This document shows, piece by piece, positions 34,237 to 45,017 of a DNA stretch of 64,000 nucleotides. Made by a program: the position numbers and the translations under genes. The notes under the pieces were generated by a model, which saw nothing but the letters and a program-made list of their open reading frames with translations, did not search any database and was not told where the DNA came from. This DNA comes from Toxorhynchites rutilus septentrionalis (Eukaryota; Arthropoda; Insecta; Diptera; Culicidae): assembly GCF_029784135.1 (NCBI RefSeq), contig NC_073745.1, positions 241,271,946-241,335,945 on the forward strand. Direction: 5' to 3'. Positions within the stretch are counted from its first letter, which is position 1, and the number at the start of each line of letters is the position of its first letter.

Positions 34237-35733
34237 TTGTACACTTTTAATCAACGATCATCTACAACCAATTGGGGGAGACACATTGCGTATTTGAAAC
34301 AGAAATGCCAGCAAAGAATCAATTTTCTCCAAACAATAACCGGAACATGGTGGGGCTTCCATCCAGGAGACCTCATTCAGTTGTACAAAACAACGATATT
34401 GTCAGTGTTAGAATATGGCAGTTTTTGCTTCCGATCAGCTGCCAGGATTCATATTCTCAAGCTGGAGATAATACAATATCGTTGCTTGCGTATAGCCATG
34501 GGGTGTTTGCATTCGACACATACTATGAGTCTCGAAGTTTTGGCAGGAGTACCCCCGCTTACTCTTCGGTTCACAGAATTATCCTACAGATTTCTCATCC
34601 GTTGCAAGATCATGAATCCATTGGTGATTGATAACTTCGAAAATCTACTACGACTGACTCCTCAGTCAAGTTTTATGTCTTTATACCATGAGTACCTTAC
34701 CCACGACGTGCACCCTTCACCAGGCATCTCCAACCAAGTTTGCTTCCCATACTTTTGCAATTCCTCTGTCATTTTTTATCTGTCCATGCGACAAAAAATC
34801 CATGGAATACCAGATCACCTACGCTCCAATGTTATTCCGTCGATATTTTCGGAAAAATATGGGAAAGTTGGATCTGATAAAATGTTCTTTACTGACGGTT
34901 CATACATAAACGGGTCCACTGGCTTCGGCATCTTCAATGAAAATTCCAGTGCCTCTTTCAAACTCAAAGATCCTTGTTCCGTGTATGTCGCAGAAATGGG
35001 TGCGATATACTATGCTCTAGGGATCATTGAAACACTGCCCATCGACCATTATTTTATTTTTTCAGACAGTCTCAGCTCAATAGAGGCAATCCGCTCAATG
35101 AAGGTTGATAAACGCTCATCTTATTTCCTAACAAGAATAAGACATCTATTGAGTGTTTTGGTCGAAAAATTATTCAAGATTACCTTAGCATGGGTTCCCT
35201 CTCATTGCTCGATTCCGGGGAATGAGAAAGCGGACTCGCTAGCTAAGGTGGGCGCTTCAGAAGGCACACTTTTTGAAAGGCAAATTGCCTATAATGAATT
35301 TTTTCACATTCCTCGTCAGGACACACTCGTTAGTTGGCAGCGCATGTGGAGTGAAGATGAGTTCGGTCGTTGGTTACACACGATTATCCCTAAGGTCTCG
35401 ACGAGTGCATGGTTCAAGGGATTGAATGTAGGTCGTGATTTCATTCGCGTGATATCTCGGCTTATGTCCAATCACTACAACCTAAACGCGCATCTCTATC
35501 GCATTGGGCTCGCAGCAAACAATCTTTGTGATTGTGGCGATGGCTACCACGACATCGAGCATGTTGTCTGGTCGTGTATCCGGTTCCATGCTGCTCGCTC
35601 TCAGCTCTCTAGAGCACTGAGAGCACAAGGCAGAAAATCGGATATCCCCGTCCGGGATATCTTAGGTAGCCGGGATCCTGATCTTCTGCTTCATCTATAC
35701 CTGTGCCTCAGAAACGCCGATGTCAACGTTTAA
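34237..35733 (+). CDS. I-clade retrotransposon ORF2 C-terminus: RT end, RNase H, Cys-rich tail
   Basis: 498 aa, uninterrupted. It starts within RT (after the catalytic core): WWGFHPGDLIQLYKTTILSV then LEYGSFCF. An RNase H domain follows with all four acidic residues visible: FFTDGSYING, AEMGAIYYAL, FSDSLSSIEAI and PGNEKADSLAK. A C-terminal CDCGDGYHDIEHVVWSCIRFH block follows. RNase H downstream of RT is typical of the I and LOA clades. The copy is 5'-truncated, so it cannot retrotranspose, but its frame is clean, implying recent insertion. Its 3' UTR and poly-A run to about 36262. Confidence 0.85.
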   Translation: MYTFNQRSSTTNWGRHIAYLKQKCQQRINFLQTITGTWWGFHPGDLIQLYKTTILSVLEYGSFCFRSAARIHILKLEIIQYRCLRIAMGCLHSTHTMSLEVLAGVPPLTLRFTELSYRFLIRCKIMNPLVIDNFENLLRLTPQSSFMSLYHEYLTHDVHPSPGISNQVCFPYFCNSSVIFYLSMRQKIHGIPDHLRSNVIPSIFSEKYGKVGSDKMFFTDGSYINGSTGFGIFNENSSASFKLKDPCSVYVAEMGAIYYALGIIETLPIDHYFIFSDSLSSIEAIRSMKVDKRSSYFLTRIRHLLSVLVEKLFKITLAWVPSHCSIPGNEKADSLAKVGASEGTLFERQIAYNEFFHIPRQDTLVSWQRMWSEDEFGRWLHTIIPKVSTSAWFKGLNVGRDFIRVISRLMSNHYNLNAHLYRIGLAANNLCDCGDGYHDIEHVVWSCIRFHAARSQLSRALRAQGRKSDIPVRDILGSRDPDLLLHLYLCLRNADVNV

Positions 35734-36262
35734 TGATGTTTCCTTCGTTGTGTCCCGGTTTCATATCCCTCCTATCCGATCGATAAACTTTTACATAGTC
35801 GCGGCAATACATACACACACTCTTTACAGATGCACGGGCCGAAGGTTGTGCAGTCCACTGATCATTCAACAAGAGCCAAAGGTTGTACCGCTCATGACAA
35901 CTCTACACGAACTGATGATTGCGCCGGCTAGTGACCATTCTATCCTGGATTCCTCGAGTCGAGAAAGACGCACCACGCTAGATATGGGGTACAGACTAGG
36001 GAGCGTTGCTGATTAATGGTCAGCTGCATCCCAATAGGAAGTAGCCCGTGTCGGGCACACGTATAGAGCATCGAAGACTGCAACATACCAATTATGAGAA
36101 CACTTGTAATACTAACCTCGAGCCAACCGCGAGTAATCGGTTACATATTACTAACATAGTTGTAAGACAAAAATTGTCAAAATATTGGACTCCCGGCCCC
36201 GTCAGGCAACGCCACATGTGCCTTAATAAAAAATATATTTTGGAAAAAAAAAAAAAAAAAAA
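35734..36262 (+). mobile_element. 3' UTR and poly-A tail of the I-clade element
   Basis: Follows the stop at 35731-35733. It has CATTCTATCCTGGATTCCTC near 35936, AATAAAAAATATATTTTGG and an A-run to 36262. The same tail appears at 19511-19839 (+) and 52978-53540 (-), defining the family. Confidence 0.85.
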
Positions 36263-36339
36263 AATCTACAACCAAATTGTGTATCTTCTCGATATTTATT
36301 TTATTAATTTCTGTAATAGGACAAGGAATTACCGTATAA

Positions 36340-38752
36340 GAAAAACTATTGGGAAAGTAGTTCCCGCCCGCATTTTCAATATCGTAGAGCTGCAGGAGGT
36401 GTGCTGGAAAGGTTCGATTGTGCGATCGTTCCAAGGTGGGTACACCATCTACCAGAGCTGCGGCAACACACACGAGCTGGGACAGCTTTCATCGTGATGG
36501 GGGAGATGCAAAAACGGGTGATTGGCTGGTGGCCAATCAACGGAAGAATATGCAGTTTGAGGATACGAGGCCACTTCTTCAATATCAGCATCATTACCGT
36601 CCACAGCCCCAATCTAGCTAGCACCGATGGCGATAAGGAAGAATTCTACGCGCAGCTAGAGCGTGGATACGATCGCTGCCCAAAACACGACTTCAAAATC
36701 GTCATCGGTGATTTGAACGCCCAGGTCGACCAAGAGGAGATCTCAGACCGGAAATCGGTAGGTTCAGCGTTCATCAGAGAACCAACGAAAACGGACTAAG
36801 ACTTGTCGACTTCACTGCCTCCAAGAACATGGGCATACGTAGCACCTTCTTCCAGCACCGTTACAACTGGAGATCACCATAGCAAGCAGAAACACCAATT
36901 GACCACGTTTTGATCGACGGTCGGCATTTCTAGGATATCATCGACGTCAGAACGTATCGTGCCGCTAACATCGATTCAGACCACTACCTGGTGATGATCA
37001 AACTGCGTTCTAAACTGTCAGTCGTCAATAACATAAGACACCTGCGCTCATCACAGTACCACCTACTAAGACTACAGGAGCCGAACGTTGCTGCAACATA
37101 CTCGCAGTGTCTTGAAACTGTGATGAGATGAAGCTGCTTCATCGTTCTCGAGTATCGCGAAAAATCTTCAAGAAATTAAACGCCTCGCACAAAGGCTTTG
37201 TGCCGCGGGCCGGTATTTGCAGGAACAAGAAAGGAGCCATCTTGACGAACGAACACGAGGTGATCGAAAGGTGGAGTCAGCACTACGATGAGCACCTGAA
37301 CAGCGCGCAGACAGGAGACCAAGACGGCGTTGAGGAGGACTACACCGGTGCGGTGAACAACGACGACGTACCACCCCCGACGATGGGTGAAGTTATCGTT
37401 AATCAGCTAAAGAACCACAAACCAGCTGGTAAGGATGGCCTCGTAGAGGAGGTAACCTAACCCAATATATAAAAAAGGTGATAAGCTGGATTGTGGGAAC
37501 TATCGTGCCATCACAACCCTGAATGGTGCCTACCAAATTCTGTCTCAGATTTTCTTTCGCTGTATATCGCCAATAGTAAGTAGATTTGTGGGAAGTTATC
37601 AGGCCGGATTCATACCCGGTTGTTCGACGGATCAAAATTTTACACTGCGGCAGATCCTCCAAAAGTGCCTCGAATATCAGGTCTCTACGCGCCACATCTT
37701 CGTTGACCTCAAGGCCGCATATGATACAATCGTCCGACGACAGCTATGGAGGATCATGGACGAATACGGCTTTCCCCGAAAGCTGACCAGACTGATTCAG
37801 GCAACGATGAACGGTGTACGGATCTCAGGTGAGCTGTTAGAAACGTTTGAGACTCACAGGGGATTTCGACAAGGCGATGGACTCTTATGTCTGCTCTTCA
37901 ACGTGGCGCTGGAAGTGTTATGCGGAGAGCGGGCGGGGCGGGGCACGATTTTCAACAAGTCTAGTCAGTTTATCTGCTTCGCCAACGACGTGGACATAAT
38001 CGGAATAACACATGCGACGGTAGCCGACTTGTATACCCGACTGAAACACGTAGCATAGACTATATACTTGCTAGCAGGAGGGACTGATCGCAACAGAGTT
38101 CTTCTTGGTAGTAGTGTTGTGATCGTCGGCTACAAACTCGAGTTGGTAGAGGAATTTGTCTACCTTGGCTCGTTGATAACAACTGACAACAACAACAGCC
38201 GTGAAATTCGAAGACACATAGTCAATGAAAGTCGTGCCTACTACGGGCTCCGCAAATCTTTGAGGTTCAACAGACTCCGACCCCGTACGAAGTGTACCAT
38301 GTACAATTCCCTGATTCGACCGGTTGATCTCTATGGGCACAAAGCATGGACGATGTTTGAAGAGGACTCACAAGCGCTTGGTGTTTTCGAACGCCGAGTG
38401 CTAAGAACAATATACGGTGGTGTACAGGAAAACGGAGTATGAAAAAGGATAATGAACCACGAACTGGCGCAACTCTACGGCGAACTCAGCATCCAGAAAG
38501 TCGCCAAGGCCGGACGTGTGCGATGGGCAGGGCATGTTGCAAGATTGCCGGACAGCAGCTCTTTAAAGATGGCGGAGATGGAGGAGCCCAGCGAGCGAGG
38601 TGGTTGGACCAGGTGGAGCAGGACTTGACAAGAATCGGTGCAGCCGGGTGTTGGAACTGCAGTCATGGATCGTGTTTATTGGTGAAAAGTTGTGAATCAG
38701 TCTCTAATCTCTGATTCATGTTGAATCATTGTAAATAAATAAATAACCTGTT
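36340..38752 (+). pseudogene. RTE-like non-LTR retrotransposon, near full length but broken
   Basis: Endonuclease: VELQEVCWKG, FFNISIITVHSP, HDFKIVIGDLNAQVDQEE (36360-36800), later DHVLIDGRH and DSDHYLV in other frames. Reverse transcriptase (37128-38058): YQAGFIPGCSTDQNFTLRQI, HIFVDLKAAYDTI, HRGFRQGDGLLC, and FANDVDIIG, where the catalytic F-A-D-D is mutated to F-A-N-D. The C-terminal part (38068-38650) has FVYLGSLITTDNNNSREIRR and, frame-shifted, VRWAGHVARL. The 3' end carries AAATAAATAAAT, like the short tandem tails of RTE elements. Many frameshifts and the lost Asp make it inactive. Confidence 0.8.
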
Positions 38753-40307
38753 GAATGAAGATAATAATTTTTAATTTACTTGTTTCTCCTATGAAAGATA
38801 GTTACTGGAGTCGCTGATGTTTCATCGACGCTGAGTTACCTTACTGGTGGAATGTTGTATATGGCTATACATTCTTCAGTAAATCGTAGAATTTTCCGAC
38901 TCCAACGCGATTGAATCCTTGTGCTTTGGCAGCGGAGGTTACTTCTGGTGTCCGGAGTGAGAGTTGTGTGTTAATCTATTCCAGCTAATTGCTTTTGGCT
39001 AGGGGAAGGGTGAGAAATATCATTTCTTTCGGCCCAATCATACGTCAGCTTCCGGGTTTTCTCGTCGTAACATCGTAGAACCGTTGTACCAGAGTGAGAA
39101 TTTAATCTACAAGCTAGTTCTCCTGTTCTGTCGTAAAAACATTACCTAATGATACGAGCAGCTGGAGATGCTAAGGATCTGTATAATGTAAATAACGTTT
39201 AAGTGCTTCTTATTTGTATTTATTTATTACCGTCTCGAATTGTTTATAATTCCACCGACTGAATCCTTATATTAAATTCTTAATCCTATTTTTAAAGACA
39301 GTTTTGGACACGTTAAAATCGAACACAGCACAAGCACTATTGAATTCACAGAAACAATTCTCTAAGAGGTTATGGAATCCGTAGGAAGTCCTATGGCGAT
39401 TGATAAACAATAAATCTTGCTCACGTAGTAGTCGGAATGGTACATACAATGACACATTATATAATAAAGATGGACAGTCAAAATTTCCATTTAACAGATC
39501 AAACACAAATATTTTTTGAAGGTGGGCACGCCTAGAAGTTAACGATTCCAACGCGATCAGTCTGCAGCGGCTCGAGTAGTCGGAGAGATGGTCTGGATCT
39601 ATCCAAGGGAGTTGTTGGAGAGCATATCTAATAAAACTACGCTGTACTCTCTCCATTCGTGTGATTTGGGTGCTGTGAAACGGAGACCACACGCAGGCAG
39701 CATACACCAAAATGCTACGTACTAATGAGCAGTATAGCGATTTGATTGCGTATTATTGGTGCACCGACGAACAAATCCAAGGACAGCAAACGCTTCAGCG
39801 GTAGCGACGCAGATATGCTCATTGAACCTCAGTTTGTTATCTAGGACGACTCCAAGGTCGCGAATGGAATCAACACACTCTTGTGTTTCAGGCCCGACTG
39901 AATAACAGAATTCAATTCGAGACTGCCGCCGGGTGAACGACACTGTTTTGCATTTTTTTTGATATTCAATTCCATTCCGTTATCCTCACACCACCGCCGT
40001 AGCTTCTCTACGTCAGCCTGAAGCGCGCAGCAGTCAAGATGGGATGTTATTGATCTATAAATTTTCAGATCGTCGGCATAGACAAGTTTTCCAGCATTTA
40101 GTCGAAAGATCAGGTCTTTTATGAACAAAACAAAGATAAGCGGCTCAAGAACACTTCCCTGTGACACCCCTGATGCGATGGGAAAATATCGAGAGTGAGA
40201 GCCATTGATATTTGCATACGCCCACCGGCCAGATAGGTAGGAACGCAACCACTCACACATCCAATACGGAAAACCTAGGTGACTAAGCTTCGCTACTGCA
40301 AGTTCGT

Positions 40308-40582
40308 CTTCTTCTTGAATGGCGTTAACGTTCCCTGTGGAACTTTTGCCGTCTCAACGTATGCATTAATTAGCGTCATTTATTAATACTTAGTTGAGAT
40401 TTCTTAAGCCAAATAACACGCCTTGAATGTATTCCGAGGGGCAAGCTCATGAATACGTATGACCACAGTGCAAGTCGAAGGAAATTTCTTTGACGAAAAA
40501 TCCTCCGGCCAGAACGGGAATCGAACCCGAACACCCGGCATGACAATGTGAGACGCTAACCACTCGGCCACGGGTGCACTTC
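40308..40582 (-). repeat. tRNA-derived SINE (type 2), copy 2
   Basis: Same family as 28815-29090. Read on the - strand it starts GTGCACCCGTGGCCGAGTGG, with B box GGGTTCGATTCCCG. ACTGCAAGTTCGT flanks it at 40295-40307 and 40583-40595. It cuts the RT frame of the Jockey-like element, so it inserted later. Confidence 0.88.
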
Positions 40583-40978
40583 ACTGCAAGTTCGTGGGGA
40601 ACCTTGTCGAACGCTTTCGAAAAATCGAAGTAAATTGCATCTACCTAGTGTCTGCTCGATTTCCGTTGATAAAAAGTTAGTGAACGTCATCAGATTAGTC
40701 GTTGTCGATTGTTTACTGACGAAGCCGTGTTGATATTCAGATATCATCGGTTGACATGCGGTATATAAAATGGTATGAACTAGTCTTTCGATTACTTTTG
40801 CCACGCAACATAGAATGGAAATGCCTCGGTAATTTTCAACGGCGTGATTGGAGTCTGATTTGAAGATCGGACATATTGAAGCTGTTTTCCATTGATAAGG
40901 AAAAGTGCTGTGACGTAGCGACTTATTGAAAATTTGTAACCGTTGGTTCCAAGCGCCATTTGAGCTCCACCCAAATCC

Positions 40979-41722
40979 AGAAAACAGGAAATAATTTACA
41001 TTGGGTCCTAATTGCCGGTTACTTGTGAGTATTCAACCCTTTTACAAATGGTTTGAGTCCTGGGTAAGCCACCGCGTTAAACTGTCCAGTTGACCTACCG
41101 TCAATTTAGCTGCAGCAGTCATCGGCTACCAGAGGCACACGCGGGCCCCACCATCTTTGTCCTGTTCGCCTACAGTATCCGCCATTGCGGGGAGACGCTG
41201 GCGTAAACCTGCAGATGGTGTAACATCTGTAGTCTGTTCACGAGACAGCTGCACCGTTAAACCCATACCCCTAGGGATACACTGAGAGCCCACACCACAG
41301 TTACCGCAAGTATCATGCATGATCGAATGTGACGTCACGTATAAAATAAATTAAAGAAAGATAGGAAATAATGAGGAAATAGTAAAAACAGGAAGAGAAA
41401 TAGTAGGGTGGAAGAATAAAATAAATTTAAGGTTGTATAGTCAGAGGAAAAACTATAATTGTTTTCCTCCACTACGACTATCCCGTGAACCTTGTCGTCC
41501 TCCGGACTCAAAAGGAGTCGCCAGCCCTCGTCCTCATTTAGTTGGAAGTAGGTGTGCTGACACTGCATAGCCTTTGAGCTAGAGCGGCTTGTGGGCTTAG
41601 CAGGTGGCTTCTTTGGTGCGTGAGGTGGCCTGGCAGTGCGAGACGATAGAGGAGAGCTCCTATTTGCGAGAGGTGAAAGTATTTACCAGCAACTAATGAA
41701 TAAGCGACCCTGAGAGCCCTAT
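40979..41722 (-). mobile_element. 744-bp unclassified insertion with 9-bp duplication
   Basis: CCCAAATCC is duplicated at 40970-40978 and 41723-41731. The RT protein can be read on both sides but not through. The insert has no inverted ends, no poly-A and no recognised domain. A - strand frame (41335-41568) includes CQHTYFQLNEDEGWRLLLSP and an L/F-rich tail without a known match. It may be an LTR or a retroposed fragment. Confidence 0.6.
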
Positions 41723-43072
41723 CCCAAATCCGAAGAGTTACAAATTATTGTCAATGGTATCTGCAGAGACGTGGCACATTCTTTCAGGAACAGTGGCGGA
41801 AGTTTATCAGTTCCAGAATCTTTAGACATGTCCAATTTACTCAAGGCAGATGAGACATCGTGCTGTGATATTTCAAACAGCGGCAAATTCAAAACGGGAC
41901 GATTCCTGAGACTGTCAGGCGAGAAAACTAGTGAAATGGTGCTATGTACCTTTTCGAAATGATCTGCGAACAGATTTGCTATTCCTACCGGGGAATCAGC
42001 ACTATTACCGTTGAAAGTCATCTCGGCTGGGAATCGATTTGAGTGCTTCCGATTACGAATAAACGTCCAAAAATAGGAGGGGTTTCGCTTCGCAGTCGTC
42101 TCCAGGTGGGCGATGTTATTCTGAAAGGATGCGGTTCGAAGTTCGTGATATTGAGTCTCAATTGTGCGAAAATAGCGACGATTTGCATCCGTTCGTTCTT
42201 GAAAATAACGGATTTGCGGACAGCGTTACGAAGGTGCTGCAGCTCGGATGTCCACCAAGCGTGCTTGTAGGAGTGTCTCGTGAATCGTCTACGTGGAACA
42301 TGCTCGTTCAAGACTGCATTCAGAGAGTCATAGAATATACGTACCGTCTCGTCGGTATCCTTACCCAGAAACAACGAAGCCCAGTCGATAGCAAATACAG
42401 CTCTATTAAGTTCTGCAAAGTTGCAGCGTCGAAAATCTAAGTCGTCGGTTTGAGTCGTCGGTCCCAGGAGGTTGCAGGAAGTTGTCGTTTACATCAATGC
42501 GAAGAACAAACGGCATGTGGTGACTATCGATTCTAAGTAGGGCAGATGGAGGCACGATTAGTTCAACTACGCTAGGATCGCTGACGAATGCCAGGTCTAG
42601 GAGGCGGCCGTTTGCGTTTGATAAGCTGTTGATTTGAAGGAGACCGGTGGCAACCATCGATTCGACTAGCATAGTTTCTTGTTCAGATGAAGCATTCGTT
42701 GGCAACAATCCGTTAACGTCTTCATCTTTCTGCCATCTTAAGCGGGGTAAATTGTAGACTCCCACGACGACAATCGTGTCGGAATCCAAAGCGTTGAATA
42801 TGTCGCTGGTTCCGAGTTGGGCCGTATGTAAATGCCACAAACATATATTGATGACTTTGGAAGTATAACAAAGACGACAGCTTGTTCGAGGTTGTCGCTG
42901 TCTGCTAGTGCTACTGATTTGCAGTTGAGTGTCGTTTTAACCGCCACTAAAACTCCGCCCCCGCGTTGAAGATTGCTAGTGTCAGAACTGCGGTTGCATC
43001 GATATATGACGTAGCTTGAAGTGAGCTCTGAGCTGGAGATGTCTGAACGTAGCCATGTTTCCGTCAGAACAA

Positions 43073-44026
43073 CCCAGCCAACATTAAATCGTATAATTTT
43101 GCACGTGCCAAGTCTTACAAGAAATTCGAATAAATCATAATCGCATATAATATCAATCAATGTATATATCGTGTATATTTGAAATCGTATAAAATGTAAA
43201 AATCGATTTTATATACCATTATCAAATTAAGTCGCAAAAATCACATCAATTTTATGATGTACATTGTCGTAAAATATTTTTAATCCGCATCATATGCGTA
43301 TATTACGCTGATGCAGTTTGTGTGTCGTATAAGCGTATAATTTAAATCGATTCAGCACTTTAGTAAATCGTGTTGCATGGTGAAGAAAATCATGAAACAC
43401 TAAATCATATTAAATCCTAATAAAGAACATATTACATCATACTGAAATGTCATTGAAATGCTGATGCACTCGAAAGTTTTAACCGCTGTTGAATTAAATT
43501 TCAGATAGCCGCGCGAGATAGCTGGTGGATGATAATCCAGACGACCGGAGTTCGAACCCACATCGGAGCAGTTTTCACCAAACATCAATCTGTGGCATTT
43601 TAAACATTCATATTCCACTCCCAACACAAGTCAATCAAACAATTATTATTTCTACGAACGTAAATACTCATATATAAAAATGGCGGTTCGTGAGGTTGTA
43701 ATAAACATTTCACGAAAATATTTTGCGCCATTTGTTTTTTTCTATGTCTGTAATAAATCATATATAAGTATGGCAAAAGTCGTATTTGGTGCTTTGAAAA
43801 TTCTTGAATATATTCATATTAGATCGCAATTCAATTCCAACATAATCGCTATTATAGCCGGTCAAAGTTGCATATTCATCCAAACAAATTCGGTAAGCAT
43901 TTGCAATGTATGTAAATGGCCTCCACTTTTGCATGCATATGCCAGTTAGGCGCATTATATGCCAACCAAATTTTAGGGCATATGATGTTATATATACGCT
44001 TGTTATGCGATTTAATGTTTGCTGGG
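43073..44026. mobile_element. Harbinger-like MITE (copy A) with TTG/CAA duplication
   Basis: CCCAGCCAACATTAAATCGT at the left and GCGATTTAATGTTTGCTGGG at the right are inverted. CAA flanks both sides (43070-43072 and 44027-44029). Removing the insert and one CAA restores the endonuclease reading Y-D-I-V-L-T-E-T-W in frame, which proves the boundaries. Three-base duplications suit PIF/Harbinger. A tRNA-like block lies inside at 43505-43565. There is no transposase. Confidence 0.85.
43505..43565 (+). repeat. tRNA-like block inside the MITE
   Basis: GATAGCCGCGCGAGATAGCT and, about 35 nt later, GGAGTTCGAACCCACATCGG resemble Pol III A and B boxes. The same block, inverted, is in copy B of the MITE (25590-25665), so it was part of the MITE before it spread. 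It is not a functional tRNA gene. Confidence 0.45.
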
Positions 44027-44095
44027 CAATGTCATAATCGCAGGAAGAAAGTTTCAAGAACAATTCGTTTGTCTTCGTGCGGATACTAGGGATTG

Positions 44096-44200
44096 GTAAC
44101 CGGTTGTACCGGTAATACCGGGTCATTTTCCATTACCGAATTACCGGTAATTATACAATCAATAACCGGTAATTTCGGTATTTTTTTACGCCAAAAATAA
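44096..44200. repeat. ACCGGTAAT-rich repeat edge
   Basis: At least five copies of ACCGGT or CCGGTAA in about 90 bp (44101-44175). Such clusters often sit at the sub-terminal regions of hAT elements, and a hAT transposase scrap follows. Boundaries are unclear. Confidence 0.4.
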
Positions 44201-44214
44201 TATTTGCCTTTATG

Positions 44215-44510
44215 CCGCTTTGAAATATTACTCGTGAAATTGGTTGATGCCCTCGAACCAGTTCTGGTCGCTGTTGGACTGCTATTGCGGAAGAAATGTA
44301 CCCTTTATGAAGCTGACGTCAGATTCCAATTTATGCTAGAATAGCTATCGGAGCAACTATAGGAAATTTCAAAGCTGCTGCTCGAAGCTTCGATTGGAAG
44401 GATTGCAGAAAGACGTTTCGTATGTGCAGATTTGTTCCCATATATCAGGGATAGCCTCGGTCTACCGTTCGCCCGCGTAGGTACTCCTGGGCGCCCTCCA
44501 CCTGGTCTAG
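44215..44510 (+). pseudogene. hAT transposase fragment
   Basis: The translation LVKLVDALEPVLVAVGLLLR then YEADVRFQFML, with stops, and LLLEASIGRIAERRF resembles the helical segment before the C-terminal dimerisation region of a hAT transposase family. It is a second family, unlike that at 15804. Stops at two places make it a relic. Confidence 0.45.
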
Positions 44511-44878
44511 GATGATGACTCTATCCAAACGCAATGGATTAAGATGTAAAACTAGATTTTTATTCTTAATAGTTTTCGTTTAAATATTTTTCTCCAATTG
44601 TTAGTTATTTAGGTATATCATTTGTTAAATGACCAATTGAAAATTCAGGAAACAAAATAAAGTATTATTTATGAATGATTTAGTAAACGATAATTATTTT
44701 TATTTTATAGAATAATTTATTATTGAGTTTTCATTAGTATGACCTATTTTTTTCCTTTAATTAACCATCCTGTACTCCAGCATACGATCTCACGGACCGG
44801 GAATCAATAATTCTGTTCTGAAAAGGCTAAATCAAATGACTATTGAAACTGAATGAAGTTGATATATATATATCAAGT

Positions 44879-44881
<3 letters not shown>

Positions 44882-44946
<65 letters not shown>
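44882..44946. repeat. (AT)n microsatellite
   Basis: An uninterrupted AT dinucleotide run of about 65 bp, followed by a T-run. It explains a spurious open frame of Ile-Tyr repeats. Confidence 0.95.
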
Positions 44947-44955
<9 letters not shown>

Positions 44956-45017
44956 TTTACTTGAATTGAATACCATCACGCCTATGATTTTGCGCGCGAG
45001 TACAGGAAAGTTAAAAC

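Larger units (their letters stand above)
39267..42021 (-). pseudogene. Jockey-like reverse transcriptase, broken
   Basis: Pieces in order on the - strand: SALSKLDMSKDSGTDKLPPL (41719-42021), a frame-shifted stretch after the 744-bp insert, YQHGFVSKQSTTTNLMTFTN (40556-40804), then ISPYFPIASGVSQGSVLEPL-type text with VYADDLKIYRSI carrying the catalytic Y-A-D-D (39841-40260). The tail follows: IRDLGVVLDNKLRFNEHI (39722-39943) and RMERVQRSFIRYALQQLPWI (39267-39710), ending KTVFKNRIKNLI. It is the same family as the fragment at 3583-4230. Confidence 0.82.
38765..44095 (-). mobile_element. Jockey-like retrotransposon with three nested insertions
   Basis: Read on the - strand: endonuclease from about 44095 to 42406, reverse transcriptase to 39267, then 3' UTR to about 38765. 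Three later insertions split it: a MITE at 43073-44026, a 744-bp element at 40979-41722 and a SINE at 40308-40582. Each has clear target duplications, so the original order can be inferred. Coding is broken by several frameshifts. Confidence 0.8.
42018..44095 (-). pseudogene. Jockey-like endonuclease, split by a MITE
   Basis: Starts near 44095 with IRTKTNELFLKLSSCDYDI and resumes after the MITE with VVLTETWLRSDISSSELTS (43060 downwards). Then follow RGGGVLVAVKTTLNCKSV and IYVCGIYIRPNSEPATYSTL, then the GVYNLPRLRW block (42406-42840) and LLDLAFVSD. This is the usual order for the apurinic-type endonuclease of non-LTR elements. The N-terminal end and ORF1 are missing. Frameshifts occur near 42750 and 42400. 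Confidence 0.8.

Noticed and set aside
40520..40582. Possible tRNA gene (GGCCGAGTGG and GGTTCGATTCC)
   Set aside because: It is the head of a SINE with flanking duplications; a second copy at 28.8-29.1 kb carries the same non-tRNA body.
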